DNA from: Vreelandella zhuhanensis
GTDB lineage: Bacteria; Pseudomonadota; Gammaproteobacteria; Pseudomonadales; Halomonadaceae
Direction of reading: 5' to 3'
DNA: 64,000 bases
Assembly: GCF_009793355.1 (NCBI RefSeq)
Contig: NZ_WTKP01000010.1
Coordinates: 1 to 64,000, forward strand
A program made the position numbers and the translations under genes. The notes beneath the pieces were generated by a model that did not search any database, was not told the DNA's origin, and saw nothing but the letters and a program-made list of their open reading frames with translations. This document shows positions 16,641 to 26,232 of this stretch, piece after piece; positions within the stretch are counted from its first letter, which is position 1; each line of letters starts with the position of its first letter.

Positions 16641-18155
16641 TTACGCCATGAACAGCCGGTAGGCAGGGTTGTCACTTTCCTTCCAATAACGATAACCAAT
16701 GGTATCCAGGTAGTCTTCCACATGCACCCGGTCGCCGTTGGGCACCTGCATTCCTACCAGCACACGGCCGTAGGCTGCTCCATGATTACGATAATGGAAC
16801 AGGGAAATATTCCAGTTATGCGGAAGCCGGGTCAGGAAGTTCATCAAGGCACCGGGACGTTCGGGAAACTCAAAGCGATAAAGCTCTTCGGTAAATTCCT
16901 CGCAAGGGCGCCCGCCAGCGAGATGACGGATATGCAGCTTGGCCAGCTCATTGTCGGTCAGGTCTTCCACGTCATAGTCAGCTTCTCGCAGCTTGGTCAA
17001 CACCGCCTGGCGATCCTCACCGCCAGGTTTTACCTGAATACCCACAAAAATATGCGCGTCGTCAGTGTCCGCGTATCGGTAGCTGAATTCAGTCACCATG
17101 CGTTTGCCCAGCGTACGGCAGAACTTCTTGAAACTGCCCGGCTTTTCGGCAATGGTCACTGCCAGAATGGCTTCGCGCTGCTCGCCAAGCTCGGTACGTT
17201 CAGCAATATGCTGCAAACGATCGAAATTGGTATTGGCACCCGAATTAATACATACCAGCGTTTGTCCTTTTACCCCGGTTTGCTGAACGTATTTCTTGAG
17301 ACCCGCCAAGGACAAGGCGCCGGAAGTTTCCGAAACCGCCCGGGTGTCCTCGAAGATATCCTTGACCGCGGCACAGATTTCATCGGTAGTGACGGTGATC
17401 ACGCCATCAATCAGGTCACGCATGATCGAAAATGGGATTTCCCCGATCTGGGCCACCGCGACCCCTTCAGCGAAGACGCCGACCTGGTCCAGCACCACCC
17501 GCTCGCCAGCCTCCATTGCCGCCTTGAGACAAGCGCTGTCTTCGGCTTCCACACCGATCACCTTGATGTCCGGGCGCAGGTACTTCACGTACGCCGCCAC
17601 CCCGGCAATGAGACCACCACCCCCCACCGGGACGAAGATCGCATCCAAGGGGCCACTATGCTGACGCAAGATTTCCATGGCCACGGTGCCTTGGCCGGCG
17701 ACTACATCAATATCGTCAAAGGGGGGAATGTAGGTGTAACCATGTTCCTTGATCAGCTGCTGGGCATGCTCCGACGCTTCGGCAAAGGCATCGCCCTTGA
17801 GAATCACTTTCGCTCCCCGGGCACGTACCGCAGCCACCTTGATATCCGGGGTGATACGCGGCATCACAATGACTGCTTTTACCCCCATCAACTTGGCCGC
17901 CATGGCCAGACCTTGGGCATGATTTCCGGCGGATGCCGCGATCACGCCCTTGGCCTTTTGCTCCTCGCTGAGCTGCGCCATCTTGTTGTAGGCACCGCGA
18001 ATCTTGAACGAGTACACTGGTTGCAGATCTTCGCGTTTAATCAGAATCTGGTTATCGAAGCGACGCGACAAAAAGGGGGCGGGTGACATCGGGGTTTCCC
18101 AAGCGGCTTCATACACCCGTGACTGGAGAATTTTCTTGACGGTAGCTTCGAGCAT
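16641..18155 (-). CDS. ilvA: Threonine dehydratase, biosynthetic
   Basis: PLP enzyme deaminating threonine to 2-oxobutanoate, the first step of isoleucine synthesis. The 504-residue protein carries the PLP lysine in PVYSFKIRGAYNK (Lys51), ASAGNHAQGLAM, and the glycine loop VPVGGGGLIAGVA, then a C-terminal regulatory half (from about 325) with two ACT-like segments, each with a GRPGSF/PERPGAL-type turn. That places it with the feedback-regulated biosynthetic form, not the short catabolic form. ATG at 18155 matches the family start; an upstream TTG is unlikely. It is divergent from rpiA. Confidence 0.95.
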   Translation of the reverse strand: MLEATVKKILQSRVYEAAWETPMSPAPFLSRRFDNQILIKREDLQPVYSFKIRGAYNKMAQLSEEQKAKGVIAASAGNHAQGLAMAAKLMGVKAVIVMPRITPDIKVAAVRARGAKVILKGDAFAEASEHAQQLIKEHGYTYIPPFDDIDVVAGQGTVAMEILRQHSGPLDAIFVPVGGGGLIAGVAAYVKYLRPDIKVIGVEAEDSACLKAAMEAGERVVLDQVGVFAEGVAVAQIGEIPFSIMRDLIDGVITVTTDEICAAVKDIFEDTRAVSETSGALSLAGLKKYVQQTGVKGQTLVCINSGANTNFDRLQHIAERTELGEQREAILAVTIAEKPGSFKKFCRTLGKRMVTEFSYRYADTDDAHIFVGIQVKPGGEDRQAVLTKLREADYDVEDLTDNELAKLHIRHLAGGRPCEEFTEELYRFEFPERPGALMNFLTRLPHNWNISLFHYRNHGAAYGRVLVGMQVPNGDRVHVEDYLDTIGYRYWKESDNPAYRLFMA

Positions 18156-18326
18156 TCTGTTATCCCAAAAACTTGGCAAAGCGCCATGTCGGCGCGAATA
18201 AAGCCCTTATTCGTAGCAGATCGCTAGCCGTGACGTCCAGCACTCATCCTCGGCAGGCCCACATTTGGGCGATATAATGACTTAGCATTGCCGCTATCTT
18301 TCCCGACCTTGCAAAGGCAGTCCCTC

Positions 18327-19001
18327 ATGACCCAAGACGAACTCAAATCCGCCGTCGCTGACGCCGCTCTCCGTGAAATCGAACCCTGGCTGGATAAAGA
18401 CACGGTGTTAGGGATCGGCACAGGATCCACGGCCAACCTGTTTATCGACCGACTGGCAAAACACAGTGGCTACTTCAAGGGCGCCGTGGCCAGCTCAAAA
18501 GCCAGTGCCGAACGCCTGGAACGTCATGGCATCGAAGTGTTTCCGCTCAATAGCGTGGGCACCGTGCCTTTTTACATCGACGGTGCCGACGAAGTAACCG
18601 CTCGCTTGCATATGATCAAGGGTGGCGGTGCCGCCCTCACTCAAGAAAAGGTTGTAGCCGCCTGCGCCGAACGCTTCATCTGCATCGCCGACGGCTCCAA
18701 GTACGTCGCTCAATTGGGCGCCTTTCCGCTGCCCATTGAAGTGATTCCCATGGCGCGCTCCTATGTGGCCCGCGAATTGGTCAAGCTAGGCGCTGATCCG
18801 GTTTATCGCGAAGGTGTGATCACCGATAACGGTAACCAGATCATCGATTGTTTCGATTTCATGATCGAAGACCCTCTCGCCATGGAAACCCAGCTCAACA
18901 ATATCGTGGGAGTGGTAACCAACGGCTTGTTTGCCGCTCGGGGCGCCGATGTGCTGCTGCTGGGCAAGGAGGACGGTGTGGAGCGTACAGCGCTACGCTA
19001 A
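18327..19001 (+). CDS. rpiA: Ribose-5-phosphate isomerase A
   Basis: Interconverts ribose 5-phosphate and ribulose 5-phosphate in the pentose phosphate pathway. The 224 residues include [29 protein letters not shown] and the catalytic-loop region [17 protein letters not shown] at 18327 gives the family N-terminus MTQDELK. A TATAAT hexamer lies at 18273-18278, about 50 bp upstream, with only a weak -35. The gene is divergent from ilvA and converges with waaA: the two stop codons overlap by two bases. Confidence 0.95.
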   Translation: MTQDELKSAVADAALREIEPWLDKDTVLGIGTGSTANLFIDRLAKHSGYFKGAVASSKASAERLERHGIEVFPLNSVGTVPFYIDGADEVTARLHMIKGGGAALTQEKVVAACAERFICIADGSKYVAQLGAFPLPIEVIPMARSYVARELVKLGADPVYREGVITDNGNQIIDCFDFMIEDPLAMETQLNNIVGVVTNGLFAARGADVLLLGKEDGVERTALR

Positions 19002-20317
19002 GTCGGCTCACTTGAGCCAAGTTGTGAAACCGTCGCTGGCAATAACCTCTCAAGCCCATCGAGCGTGCGCTGCAGCGCCCCTTGATGGGCTTTCACCACG
19101 TTTTGTGCAGTGTCACCCTGCTGTTGACGTAGCGCTGGCTGACAAGCCAATTGATAAAGCGCCTCGCTGAGCGATTGGCTGTTCTCGACGCGGGTCAAGG
19201 CGCCGGCCTGATACAGCAGCGGGGCGACATCCTCGAAATTCTCCCATGACGGCCCGCTAATCACTGGTAGGCCCAAGGCTGCCGGTTCCAGCACATTATG
19301 CCCGCCCAACGGCACCAGGCTACCGCCGACAAACGCCATGTCGCCCGCCGCGTAAAGCATGGCAAGCTCGCCCAACGTATCGCCGAGATACACCGCCGTA
19401 TGCGGCTGCACGGCTTGATTCCGACTGCGCCTCACCGTGGATAGCCCAAAGCTTTCACATAACCTGGCGACTTCCTCGAAGCGTTGGGGATGGCGCGGCA
19501 CGAGGATCAGTAATGCCTCGGGCAGCTTTTGGCGTAATTGCCGATGGGCTACCAGCAGCAATTTTTCTTCGCCGTCACGGGTGGAACCGGCCACCCACAC
19601 AGGCCGTTTTCCGAAACCGTGACGTAAGTGCTCACCTTCTTTTAGCGCCTTATCCTGAGAGGGCATATCGAATTTCAGCGACCCTATCACCGTGGTTTTA
19701 TCCTGGACCATGCCCAGTGCCCGAAAACGCTCGGCATCCGCCTCGGACTTGGCCGCCAACCAGGTGACTTGCTGCAAAGCAGTGCTCAATAACGGACGAA
19801 TGCGCTGATAGCGGCTAAAGGCACCGGGCGATAACCGCCCATTCACCACGGCCACTGGCACCTTGCGGCGATGACAGGCATCAAGAAGGTTAGGCCAGAG
19901 TTCCGTTTCGAACATCAGCGCCAGCACCGGGCGAACGCGGCGTACAAATCGCCGGGCGGCACCGGGAAAGTCCAGGGGCAAGAACCCGTGAGCAAGGCGC
20001 GAACTACCTTTTCCCGCTATGAGAGCCTGGGCTTGCTGGGCGCCGGTCGCCGTCATGGTGGTGAGTAGCACTCTGTGGGCGGGATAGCGCGCCAAGAGCG
20101 CCTCAAGCAACGGCCTAGCCGCACGGACTTCACCCACCGAGGCACAATGCAGCCAGATCACAGGTGCATCGGCAGGTAAGTCAGGAGAGAAGCCCAATCG
20201 TTCCCAGCGCGAGTTAGTGGGTACTTGCTCTCGATAGATTCGCCACCAGATAAGGGGGGAAAGTGCATAGAGTGCGGCACTGTAAAGATAGCGTGGAAGC
20301 TTTTTCGAGAGGCCCAT
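18998..20317 (-). CDS. waaA: Kdo transferase
   Basis: Inner-membrane-associated glycosyltransferase that adds 3-deoxy-D-manno-octulosonate to lipid IVA, starting the LPS core. The 439-residue protein has an N-terminal hydrophobic anchor (about 10-25), the [15 protein letters not shown] block with the expected catalytic Glu63, and the C-terminal [23 protein letters not shown] donor-site region. It follows hldE with a TGATG stop-start overlap, so heptose and Kdo steps are translationally coupled. The single copy does not say whether one or two Kdo residues are transferred, but the nearby kdkA suggests a phosphorylated single Kdo. Confidence 0.94.
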   Translation of the reverse strand: MGLSKKLPRYLYSAALYALSPLIWWRIYREQVPTNSRWERLGFSPDLPADAPVIWLHCASVGEVRAARPLLEALLARYPAHRVLLTTMTATGAQQAQALIAGKGSSRLAHGFLPLDFPGAARRFVRRVRPVLALMFETELWPNLLDACHRRKVPVAVVNGRLSPGAFSRYQRIRPLLSTALQQVTWLAAKSEADAERFRALGMVQDKTTVIGSLKFDMPSQDKALKEGEHLRHGFGKRPVWVAGSTRDGEEKLLLVAHRQLRQKLPEALLILVPRHPQRFEEVARLCESFGLSTVRRSRNQAVQPHTAVYLGDTLGELAMLYAAGDMAFVGGSLVPLGGHNVLEPAALGLPVISGPSWENFEDVAPLLYQAGALTRVENSQSLSEALYQLACQPALRQQQGDTAQNVVKAHQGALQRTLDGLERLLPATVSQLGSSEPT

Positions 20318-21747
20318 CAGCGCTCACGATCAATGATGGTTGCGATCATGGCCGTGGTGGAAACGCCGTCTTCGAACCCCAGCACCTTGACTTCGCCGCC
20401 ATTGGCCCGCACGGCGGTACCGCCGGCGATGTCATCGGGATGATAGTCACCGCCCTTTACCAGGACGTCAGGCAATACCGCCTCGATCAGCGCTTGCGGC
20501 GTGTCCTCGGCAAACGGGACCACCCAGTCGACTGCGCCCAACCCTGCCAACACCTGCATGCGTCTGGCCAGTGGATTGATCGGTCGCTGAGGCCCTTTAA
20601 GGCGTGCGATCGAGGCATCGTCGTTGACCGCCACGATCAGCCGCTCGCCTAATCGCTTGGCCTGCTCGAGATAGGCCACGTGTCCGGCGTGCAGAATGTC
20701 GAAGCAGCCATTGGTCATTACCACGCGTTCACCACGCGCTTGTGCAGCGCGTACCGCTTCCACCAGCAGCGTTGGATCTATCACGCCGAATTCAGCCAGT
20801 TTGTCACCGTGCAAGGCGGTATACAGCTCAGCAACCGAGAGCGTGGCGGTGCCCGGCTTGGCCACGACCAAGCCCGCTGCCAGGTTGGCCAGCATCATCG
20901 CTTCAGGCAGGCCATGCCCCGCCGCCAATGCCAGCCCCAGCACCCCGATTACCGTATCGCCGGCACCGGTGACATCGAAGACTTCCTGAGCACGGGTGGG
21001 CAGATGCAAGGGGGCGTGCCCTTCGCGAATCAAGGTCATGCCCTTTTCACTGCGAGTGATCAGCAACGCTTCCAATGCGAGTTCCGCACGCAGGGCTTCA
21101 CCACGCTGGGCAAGCTCGGCATCCGTACGGCAAGGCCCGGCAATGGCTTCGAATTCCGCCAGGTTAGGCGTTATCACACTGGCGCCTCGGTAACGTGAAA
21201 AATCCCGGCCTTTAGGGTCGACCAAGACACGCTTGCCATGGGCACGTGCCAAGTCGATCAAACGCTCGATCTGATCAAGGGTTCCCTTGCCATAATCGGA
21301 AAGCACCACCACGTCACAGGCGGGCAAGGCTCGTTCCACCGATACCAGCAGCTCATCGGTATTCACCGCTTCAAGGGGGTCTTCGAAATCCAGGCGCAGT
21401 AACTGCTGGTTGCGACTCATCACCCGCAGCTTGGTAATGGTCGGCACCTCGTTGCTGTGCTGAAAGTAAGTATTTACTTCGGCGGATACTAGCCGTTCTT
21501 CCAACAGGCGGGCATTTTCATCGCAGCCGACCACACCGGCCAAGGCGGCATGCCCACCCAATGCCGCTACGTTCAATGCCACGTTGGCGGCGCCGCCGGG
21601 GCGATCTTCAGCATTTTCCACTCGCACCACCGGTACCGGCGCCTCGGGGGAAATACGCGAGGTACCGCCATGCCAATAGCGGTCCAGCATGACGTCACCG
21701 ACGACCAGTACCCGAGCTTGCTCGAAGGCGGTGAGATCAACTTTCAT
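20317..21747 (-). CDS. hldE: Bifunctional heptose-7-phosphate kinase / heptose-1-phosphate adenylyltransferase
   Basis: Provides two steps of ADP-L-glycero-D-manno-heptose synthesis: phosphorylation at C1 and transfer of AMP. The 476 residues split into a ribokinase-like domain (about 1-320) with [22 protein letters not shown] and the anion-hole [13 protein letters not shown], and a nucleotidyltransferase domain (about 340-476) with [16 protein letters not shown]. Together with gmhB at 34.1 kb and hldD at 29.9 kb the heptose pathway is complete in this window. It overlaps the upstream heptosyltransferase by 11 bases and waaA by one. Confidence 0.96.
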   Translation of the reverse strand: MKVDLTAFEQARVLVVGDVMLDRYWHGGTSRISPEAPVPVVRVENAEDRPGGAANVALNVAALGGHAALAGVVGCDENARLLEERLVSAEVNTYFQHSNEVPTITKLRVMSRNQQLLRLDFEDPLEAVNTDELLVSVERALPACDVVVLSDYGKGTLDQIERLIDLARAHGKRVLVDPKGRDFSRYRGASVITPNLAEFEAIAGPCRTDAELAQRGEALRAELALEALLITRSEKGMTLIREGHAPLHLPTRAQEVFDVTGAGDTVIGVLGLALAAGHGLPEAMMLANLAAGLVVAKPGTATLSVAELYTALHGDKLAEFGVIDPTLLVEAVRAAQARGERVVMTNGCFDILHAGHVAYLEQAKRLGERLIVAVNDDASIARLKGPQRPINPLARRMQVLAGLGAVDWVVPFAEDTPQALIEAVLPDVLVKGGDYHPDDIAGGTAVRANGGEVKVLGFEDGVSTTAMIATIIDRER

Positions 21748-22849
21748 GGGCGCTTCCTGTCTCGGATGAATAATCGGGTGTATGCGCCACGGTATCGGCC
21801 AAAAGACTATCCAGCTTGGCGATTACATGCTCGGCGCTAATGAGCTCCATGGCATCGGGGTGGCGTACACGTTGCCCCCAACTCACTTCTTCCACACTCT
21901 TGTGCAAGTAGGTACGCACTGCATCTGGGTAGGCATTGACGGCAAAGTCACGCCATAAATAAGGGCCGGTGCGGTTCGGGTCATTTGAAGCGTATAACCC
22001 TAGGGTGGGAGTCCTCATTGCATTCGCCATATGCACTGGGCCTGTATCAGGTGCAATGACAGCGCGCGCTTGGTCAATGAGTGCTAATGCGCCTTTCAGC
22101 GACGTGCCGCCGATCGCATTAATCACACTACCTGGTTGACACAGGGCTTCAATTTGATCGCCCATCTCACGCTCTCGAGGGCTTCCACCTCCGGTCAACA
22201 CACTTTTGAGGCCGTGATGTATCCAGGCGTGTTCCACCACGCTAGCGTATCCTTCCACAGACCAATTACGTTTATTGCCAATTCGCGCACTGCTGCAGGG
22301 ATTGATCACCAGATAAGGAGTTTCGCCACTCAGTGATAAGGCCTCTTCATAGGCAATGCCGGGCACCGGCATGTTCCACTCCAAGGAGTCATCTTCCACT
22401 CCCAACAGCCGGGCGAAATCCATGAACGATTCCAGTACATGGGCACGGGGATGCGGAGCCAGCTGGTACTGAGTGAACCAATGCTGGGCATCCTTGGCGC
22501 GCGCCTTGTCGTAACCGACACGCACCTCGGCTTTCAGACCCAGCGACAAGATGCTTGCGCGAATGGCTTGCTGCATGTGGAGCAACACATCGAAACGAGT
22601 CGCGGAAAGCTCCCGCCACAGCGTGCGCATGCCGGCAAGCCCTGTCGCCTTGTCGTAAACGATGAACTCGACCCCGGAAAGCCCGGCCAGTAAACTGTAT
22701 TCTCCCTTGCCGATGATCCAGGTGATGCGTGCCTTCGGCCATTGGCGCTGCAAGGCACGCACCGTCGGCACCAGATTGCACACATCGCCCAACGCGGAAA
22801 GGCGAAGAATGGCGATATGTTCGGGATTAACAGGCAAAGGGGACTTCAT
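21737..22849 (-). CDS. Glycosyltransferase family 9 (heptosyltransferase-like)
   Basis: A 370-residue GT-B enzyme of the ADP-heptose transferase family, recognised by [20 protein letters not shown] at the N-terminus, a central [16 protein letters not shown] acceptor/donor region, and [13 protein letters not shown] near the C-terminus. WaaF lies elsewhere in the window, so this is a second heptosyltransferase, perhaps the first-heptose enzyme or a heptose III enzyme; I cannot decide. It starts at an ATG that overlaps the start of the divergent kdkA within CATG. An alternative ATG at 22885 would lie inside kdkA and has no better ribosome site. Confidence 0.85.
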   Translation of the reverse strand: MKSPLPVNPEHIAILRLSALGDVCNLVPTVRALQRQWPKARITWIIGKGEYSLLAGLSGVEFIVYDKATGLAGMRTLWRELSATRFDVLLHMQQAIRASILSLGLKAEVRVGYDKARAKDAQHWFTQYQLAPHPRAHVLESFMDFARLLGVEDDSLEWNMPVPGIAYEEALSLSGETPYLVINPCSSARIGNKRNWSVEGYASVVEHAWIHHGLKSVLTGGGSPREREMGDQIEALCQPGSVINAIGGTSLKGALALIDQARAVIAPDTGPVHMANAMRTPTLGLYASNDPNRTGPYLWRDFAVNAYPDAVRTYLHKSVEEVSWGQRVRHPDAMELISAEHVIAKLDSLLADTVAHTPDYSSETGSAHES

Positions 22850-23564
22850 GCGCTTGGCGACACTCCAGCAGGGAAAGAGTCTCATTTTACATGAGGTGGA
22901 CAGTTTATGGGACGCCGGCCTTTCCCACCAAATCGGTAGCGCATGGTTCGAGCCTGATCATTGGCGTCGCCAAGGTAAGGTGATAGGAGAAGCACCGGGC
23001 CGAGGCTCGAGTCTTTTTCTGGATGCAGGCAATGCTCAGTGGGTGCTCAGACCCTACCGCCGTGGCGGCTTGGTCGCCAGGCTAAGTGATGCTCGCTACC
23101 TCTGGACAGGGCTTGAAAACACGCGGGCCTTTCGCGAACTACGCCTCACCGCTGAGCTTTTCGAGCGCGGCCTGCCAGTACCCAGGCCAGTTGCCGCTAG
23201 CGTGACACGCCATGGCCTCACCTATGAAGCCGCGCTGATCACCGTGCGTATCCACGACGCCCGCGCCCTGGCGGACCGTTTGCTGGAGGGCAACGCCGAT
23301 AGCGCCTTACTCAGACGGGTGGGAGAAACAGTTCGCCGTTTTCACGAGGCAGGCCTGGACCATGTCGATCTTAATGCACGCAACCTGCTCGTGGACGACC
23401 AGGATCAGGTATGGCTGATTGACCTGGATCGCTGCCGGCTGCGCCAGCCGGGTAAATGGCAGCAGTCTAACCTCGGCAGGCTTGAGAGATCTGTGAAGAA
23501 ATTTACCGACTCCCCGCTCATGCAGATGATTTATCAGGGTTATTACAATAATGGAGGTAACTGA
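22848..23564 (+). CDS. kdkA: Kdo kinase
   Basis: Phosphorylates the O4 of Kdo in lipid A-core, giving negative charge near the membrane. The 238-residue protein has the kinase-fold HVDLNARNLLVDDQDQ (catalytic Asp174, Asn179) followed by VWLIDLDRCRLR (metal Asp192), and WVLRPYRRGG near residue 65 as the nucleotide lysine/arginine region. ATG at 22848 follows AAGGGGA. It is divergent from the heptosyltransferase gene and the two start codons share two bases. The stop lies inside a decayed reading frame on the other strand. Confidence 0.9.
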   Translation: MRLATLQQGKSLILHEVDSLWDAGLSHQIGSAWFEPDHWRRQGKVIGEAPGRGSSLFLDAGNAQWVLRPYRRGGLVARLSDARYLWTGLENTRAFRELRLTAELFERGLPVPRPVAASVTRHGLTYEAALITVRIHDARALADRLLEGNADSALLRRVGETVRRFHEAGLDHVDLNARNLLVDDQDQVWLIDLDRCRLRQPGKWQQSNLGRLERSVKKFTDSPLMQMIYQGYYNNGGN

Positions 23565-23770
23565 CCCGATTTTTCAAAATATTTGCGCATAACCAGTAGC
23601 CCTATCAGCCTCTCACGCTTCTCATCCATGAATTGCGCTACATAAGCGTTGGCGTGACGAATGATTCGCTTGGCTTCCTCGGGGTAGTCACGATAAATAA
23701 TCTTGGTTTTGCATGACAGTATACAGAAATGGCTTACTATACGGTCATTATCGAAAATCCAAAGAGTTAA
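23543..23770 (-). pseudogene. 3' remnant of a GT90 (CAP10-domain) glycosyltransferase
   Basis: Minus-strand reading after the upstream kinase-fold gene's TGA is open for 75 codons to a TAA at 23543. The part IIYRDYPEEAKRIIRHANAY through FMDEKRERLIGLLVMRKYF resembles the C-terminal end of CAP10-type LPS glycosyltransferases (recognition from memory, not a search). There is no start codon or catalytic part, and residues before IIYRD do not fit the family. It is in frame with the upstream gene's stop and overlaps the end of kdkA by 22 bases. I read it as the surviving tail of a gene replaced by the AT-rich insert. Confidence 0.5.
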
Positions 23771-24361
23771 TCAGAATTTCCTTAGTCTTTCTAAACGCAT
23801 CAAAAATCTTTTCCAGTGACGTTTTATTTTTTTCCTACCTATTATCCTAATAACTGAGGATAACTTCAAAAACCCCCTATCTCCTATTCCATCGACAATC
23901 CAAAGAAACACTTCATCATCACCCCTGCATTGGTATAAAACATTTTTTTCTTTGAGGTCACAAACAATAATATTATTCTTAATCAAGTAATCCTTAAGCG
24001 TTAACAACCCACTCCATAAACTCTCATCAACTCCTTTATTCAATATATAATCTTCTAAATTTTTAGCTGGCTTACCATTTGAGTCCATAATAAAATCAAA
24101 AACCAAACCTGCGCCTTTGTCCGTCTCGACCCACCCATAGCATTTAGGTATATGAAAAAAACTCTTTCTATTTAGAGCTAAATAACTATAATAGCCTGCC
24201 TCTTTTTCATTTTGTTTTTTATTTCTATCTCTTCCATGCGAAACTTTAACACAAAAAAACTTACCTTTATCCTTATATAAATAACAGTCCCTTTCCGATC
24301 CTGACGAAAACAAAGCATCTTCATTTAATTCCAACTTACTTTTAAGATAAAAATCATTCAT
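23771..24361 (-). CDS. YrbL-like kinase-fold protein, first copy
   Basis: A 196-residue protein of the YrbL (PhoP network) family with a small protein-kinase-like fold. Seen: SSGSERDCYLY (loop), the nucleotide lysine in FFCVKVSHG (Lys39), KCYGWVETDKGAGLVFDFI, the catalytic-loop VCDLKEKNVLY (Asp135, Asn140) and the metal motif IVDGIGD (Asp157). Key residues are intact, so it may be active. The product ends in a basic helix (RKKIKRHWKRFLMRLERLRK) suited to the membrane surface. Context, between kdkA and two glycosyltransferases, suggests a core-sugar kinase (inference). It is strongly AT-rich compared with its surroundings. Confidence 0.72.
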   Translation of the reverse strand: MNDFYLKSKLELNEDALFSSGSERDCYLYKDKGKFFCVKVSHGRDRNKKQNEKEAGYYSYLALNRKSFFHIPKCYGWVETDKGAGLVFDFIMDSNGKPAKNLEDYILNKGVDESLWSGLLTLKDYLIKNNIIVCDLKEKNVLYQCRGDDEVFLWIVDGIGDRGFLKLSSVIRIIGRKKIKRHWKRFLMRLERLRKF

Positions 24362-24524
24362 ATTTATATTAAACAACCAAGAATTTCTTAATCAAATATA
24401 AAACGGTCTCTTCACGCTCTACAATAAAACCTATTTGCATAGTTGCTAACATTTCTAAACATTTCCCTTGCCTAAACTGGTATTAAACACATAATATTAT
24501 TTATTTTATTCATTAAATTAATCA

Positions 24525-25106
24525 TTAATTAAACCATATCTTTATTTTTTTTTCAAATCGCAAAAATTGTTTCTTAGTTTTTCTGCGCGCATAGAATGGA
24601 AAAAGAATATATAAAATATTTTTTATACTTAACCCTTCTCTTCCCCCAACTCCATCAATAAGAACCAACTTACAACCTGACGCATCTTTTCTTACCATAA
24701 TATTTTTTTCATTCGGCTCAGTTACTGCAACACTATATTTTAAACAGTATTTCTTGAGCTCTTCAGCCATTTCCAATACAGTTTCACAAGACAATTCCTC
24801 ATATTCTTCTTTTATAAAACTTTTTAAAACTAAAGAATCTGAACCATCTTCGTCAACCACCTTATCAAAGACAACGCCATAGCCCATATTTGTTGAAACC
24901 CACCCATAACACTTAACCAAACAAGGCACTTCTTTTTTTTTAAAACTCAGTGATTTTAAATAAAACCATTCTATCAAGTTTTCTTCCCAGCCATCTTTTC
25001 TCTTTTTAACTTTTATGCACTTTCCAGAATCATCAGGATGCTGAAAACAAAACCTTTTATTACCTTCCGCTAGCAGCGCCCTTTCTTCGAGATAAAAATA
25101 TTCCAC
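24525..25106 (-). CDS. YrbL-like kinase-fold protein, second copy
   Basis: A 193-residue paralogue of the downstream gene. Matching blocks are GNKRFCF, KCIKVKKRKDG (Lys32), LVKCYGWVSTNMGYGVVFDKV, TEPNEKNIMV and LVLIDGVGGREGL (Asp151). The catalytic-loop Asp of the first copy is Glu130 here (TEPNEKN), so activity is uncertain; Asn135 and the metal Asp remain. It also ends in a basic helix (YARRKTKKQFLRFEKKIK). It starts with GTG after GAGG. The AT-rich 163-bp gap to the first copy holds nothing I can identify. Confidence 0.7.
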   Translation of the reverse strand: MEYFYLEERALLAEGNKRFCFQHPDDSGKCIKVKKRKDGWEENLIEWFYLKSLSFKKKEVPCLVKCYGWVSTNMGYGVVFDKVVDEDGSDSLVLKSFIKEEYEELSCETVLEMAEELKKYCLKYSVAVTEPNEKNIMVRKDASGCKLVLIDGVGGREGLSIKNILYILFPFYARRKTKKQFLRFEKKIKIWFN

Positions 25107-25181
25107 AAGCTAAAAACCTCATAAAATAAAAATCTATTTTGAATACCACATATTCAAAATATTATAACTTGATTGCCATTT

Positions 25182-26213
25182 TTAAATTAACACTGACAAG
25201 TAAATATCATAATACTTTTTAGCGTAAACTTCAGCACTGTAGTTCTTTAAAATAACTCTAGCTTCTTTTTTTAAATTATTTCGCATAGATAAGGAAAAGT
25301 ACAATTTTTTCAATTCATTAACTAGAGAACTAACATCTTCTTTACCAAAGAGAAGTCCCGTTTCTCCATGTTTCACTATGTCTGGGATTCCTCCTACATT
25401 CGATGCAATGATGGGGACTCCTGCATCCATAACATCGAGCAAAACAGACCCAAGCCCTTCATTACGAGAAGGAAAGGCAAACACATCCAGTCCAGCCAAG
25501 TAATCGCCGATATTTTCTTTGAATCCCATCCATGTAACATTTCCCTGATCAGCAGACTCTTGTTGAAGAATGGCAGCATCTTTTCCTTCACCAAAAAAAA
25601 CAAAATGAATATTCGGATACTCTGTTTCTACTAATCGAGCTGCTTCCAATAATACTCGCTGTCCTTTTGTCCTATCCACTAACGCTCCAGCATGACCAAC
25701 CAAGAATTTACCAGGAAACTCATTTCTAAAAGACTCGCTAATTTTTTTTGAAAAACTGAAACCTGAATAAGCATCAGCAATTAAATCTACTTCCCCCCAC
25801 CCCCGAGCACTAAGCCCTTTCTTAATGGAATAGGAAATAGCAATTCGTCGCGCAGCGTGACGATAACACCATTGATTGCTTGCCTTTTTGCGCACCGGTG
25901 AGTTCACCCGCCGGGTTATAATATAGGGCGTTCGTTTGGTAAGATAGTGCCAACAAGCCCAATGTACACCTTTTGCATCATGGGCATGTACAATGTCAGC
26001 ATCTTTTATCAAGGAGTGACCTGCTAACTGATGGTTTGCCTTGATAAATTTTAGCCCAACTACCTCTGATAGAAGCTTACGCAAAGGTGAATCTTTTCGA
26101 CATACCAAAATTTGCTGCAAATCATTGTAACTAGAGAGAGCCTTAATCAATAAAGCTGTTTGCCGTTCGCCACCTCCAAAGCCTTTTGCCAAGTTTACAT
26201 GGACCAGTTTCAA
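25182..26213 (-). CDS. Glycosyltransferase family 4
   Basis: A 343-residue GT-B glycosyltransferase. The N-terminal domain has the glycine loop GFGGGERQ and VHAHDAKGVHWA; the C-terminal nucleotide-sugar domain has GHAGALVDRTKGQ, DVFAFPSRNEGLGSVLLDVMDAG and IIASNVGGIPDIV, including the E-x7-E type region of retaining enzymes. The likely role is adding a sugar to the LPS outer core. Donor and acceptor cannot be read from the sequence. The start codon is TTG with a strong AAGGAG site 8 bases upstream, which decides the start. AT-rich like its neighbours. Confidence 0.85.
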   Translation of the reverse strand: MKLVHVNLAKGFGGGERQTALLIKALSSYNDLQQILVCRKDSPLRKLLSEVVGLKFIKANHQLAGHSLIKDADIVHAHDAKGVHWACWHYLTKRTPYIITRRVNSPVRKKASNQWCYRHAARRIAISYSIKKGLSARGWGEVDLIADAYSGFSFSKKISESFRNEFPGKFLVGHAGALVDRTKGQRVLLEAARLVETEYPNIHFVFFGEGKDAAILQQESADQGNVTWMGFKENIGDYLAGLDVFAFPSRNEGLGSVLLDVMDAGVPIIASNVGGIPDIVKHGETGLLFGKEDVSSLVNELKKLYFSLSMRNNLKKEARVILKNYSAEVYAKKYYDIYLSVLI

Positions 26214-26232
26214 GATTTTCTCCTTTCAATAA

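Noticed and set aside
16554..18086. A 510-codon open frame antisense to ilvA on the plus strand
   Set aside because: Its translation is rich in His, Arg and Gln with no family resemblance, it lies entirely opposite well-conserved ilvA codons, and it has no ribosome site. It is a shadow of the GC-biased third positions.
22849..22885. Alternative longer heptosyltransferase start at 22885
   Set aside because: Adds 12 residues not seen in family members and has no ribosome site; ATG at 22849 is better placed although its ribosome site is also weak.
24377..24524. Possible small gene or RNA between the two YrbL-like genes
   Set aside because: AT-rich with scattered stops in all frames and no clear promoter, hairpin or ribosome site.
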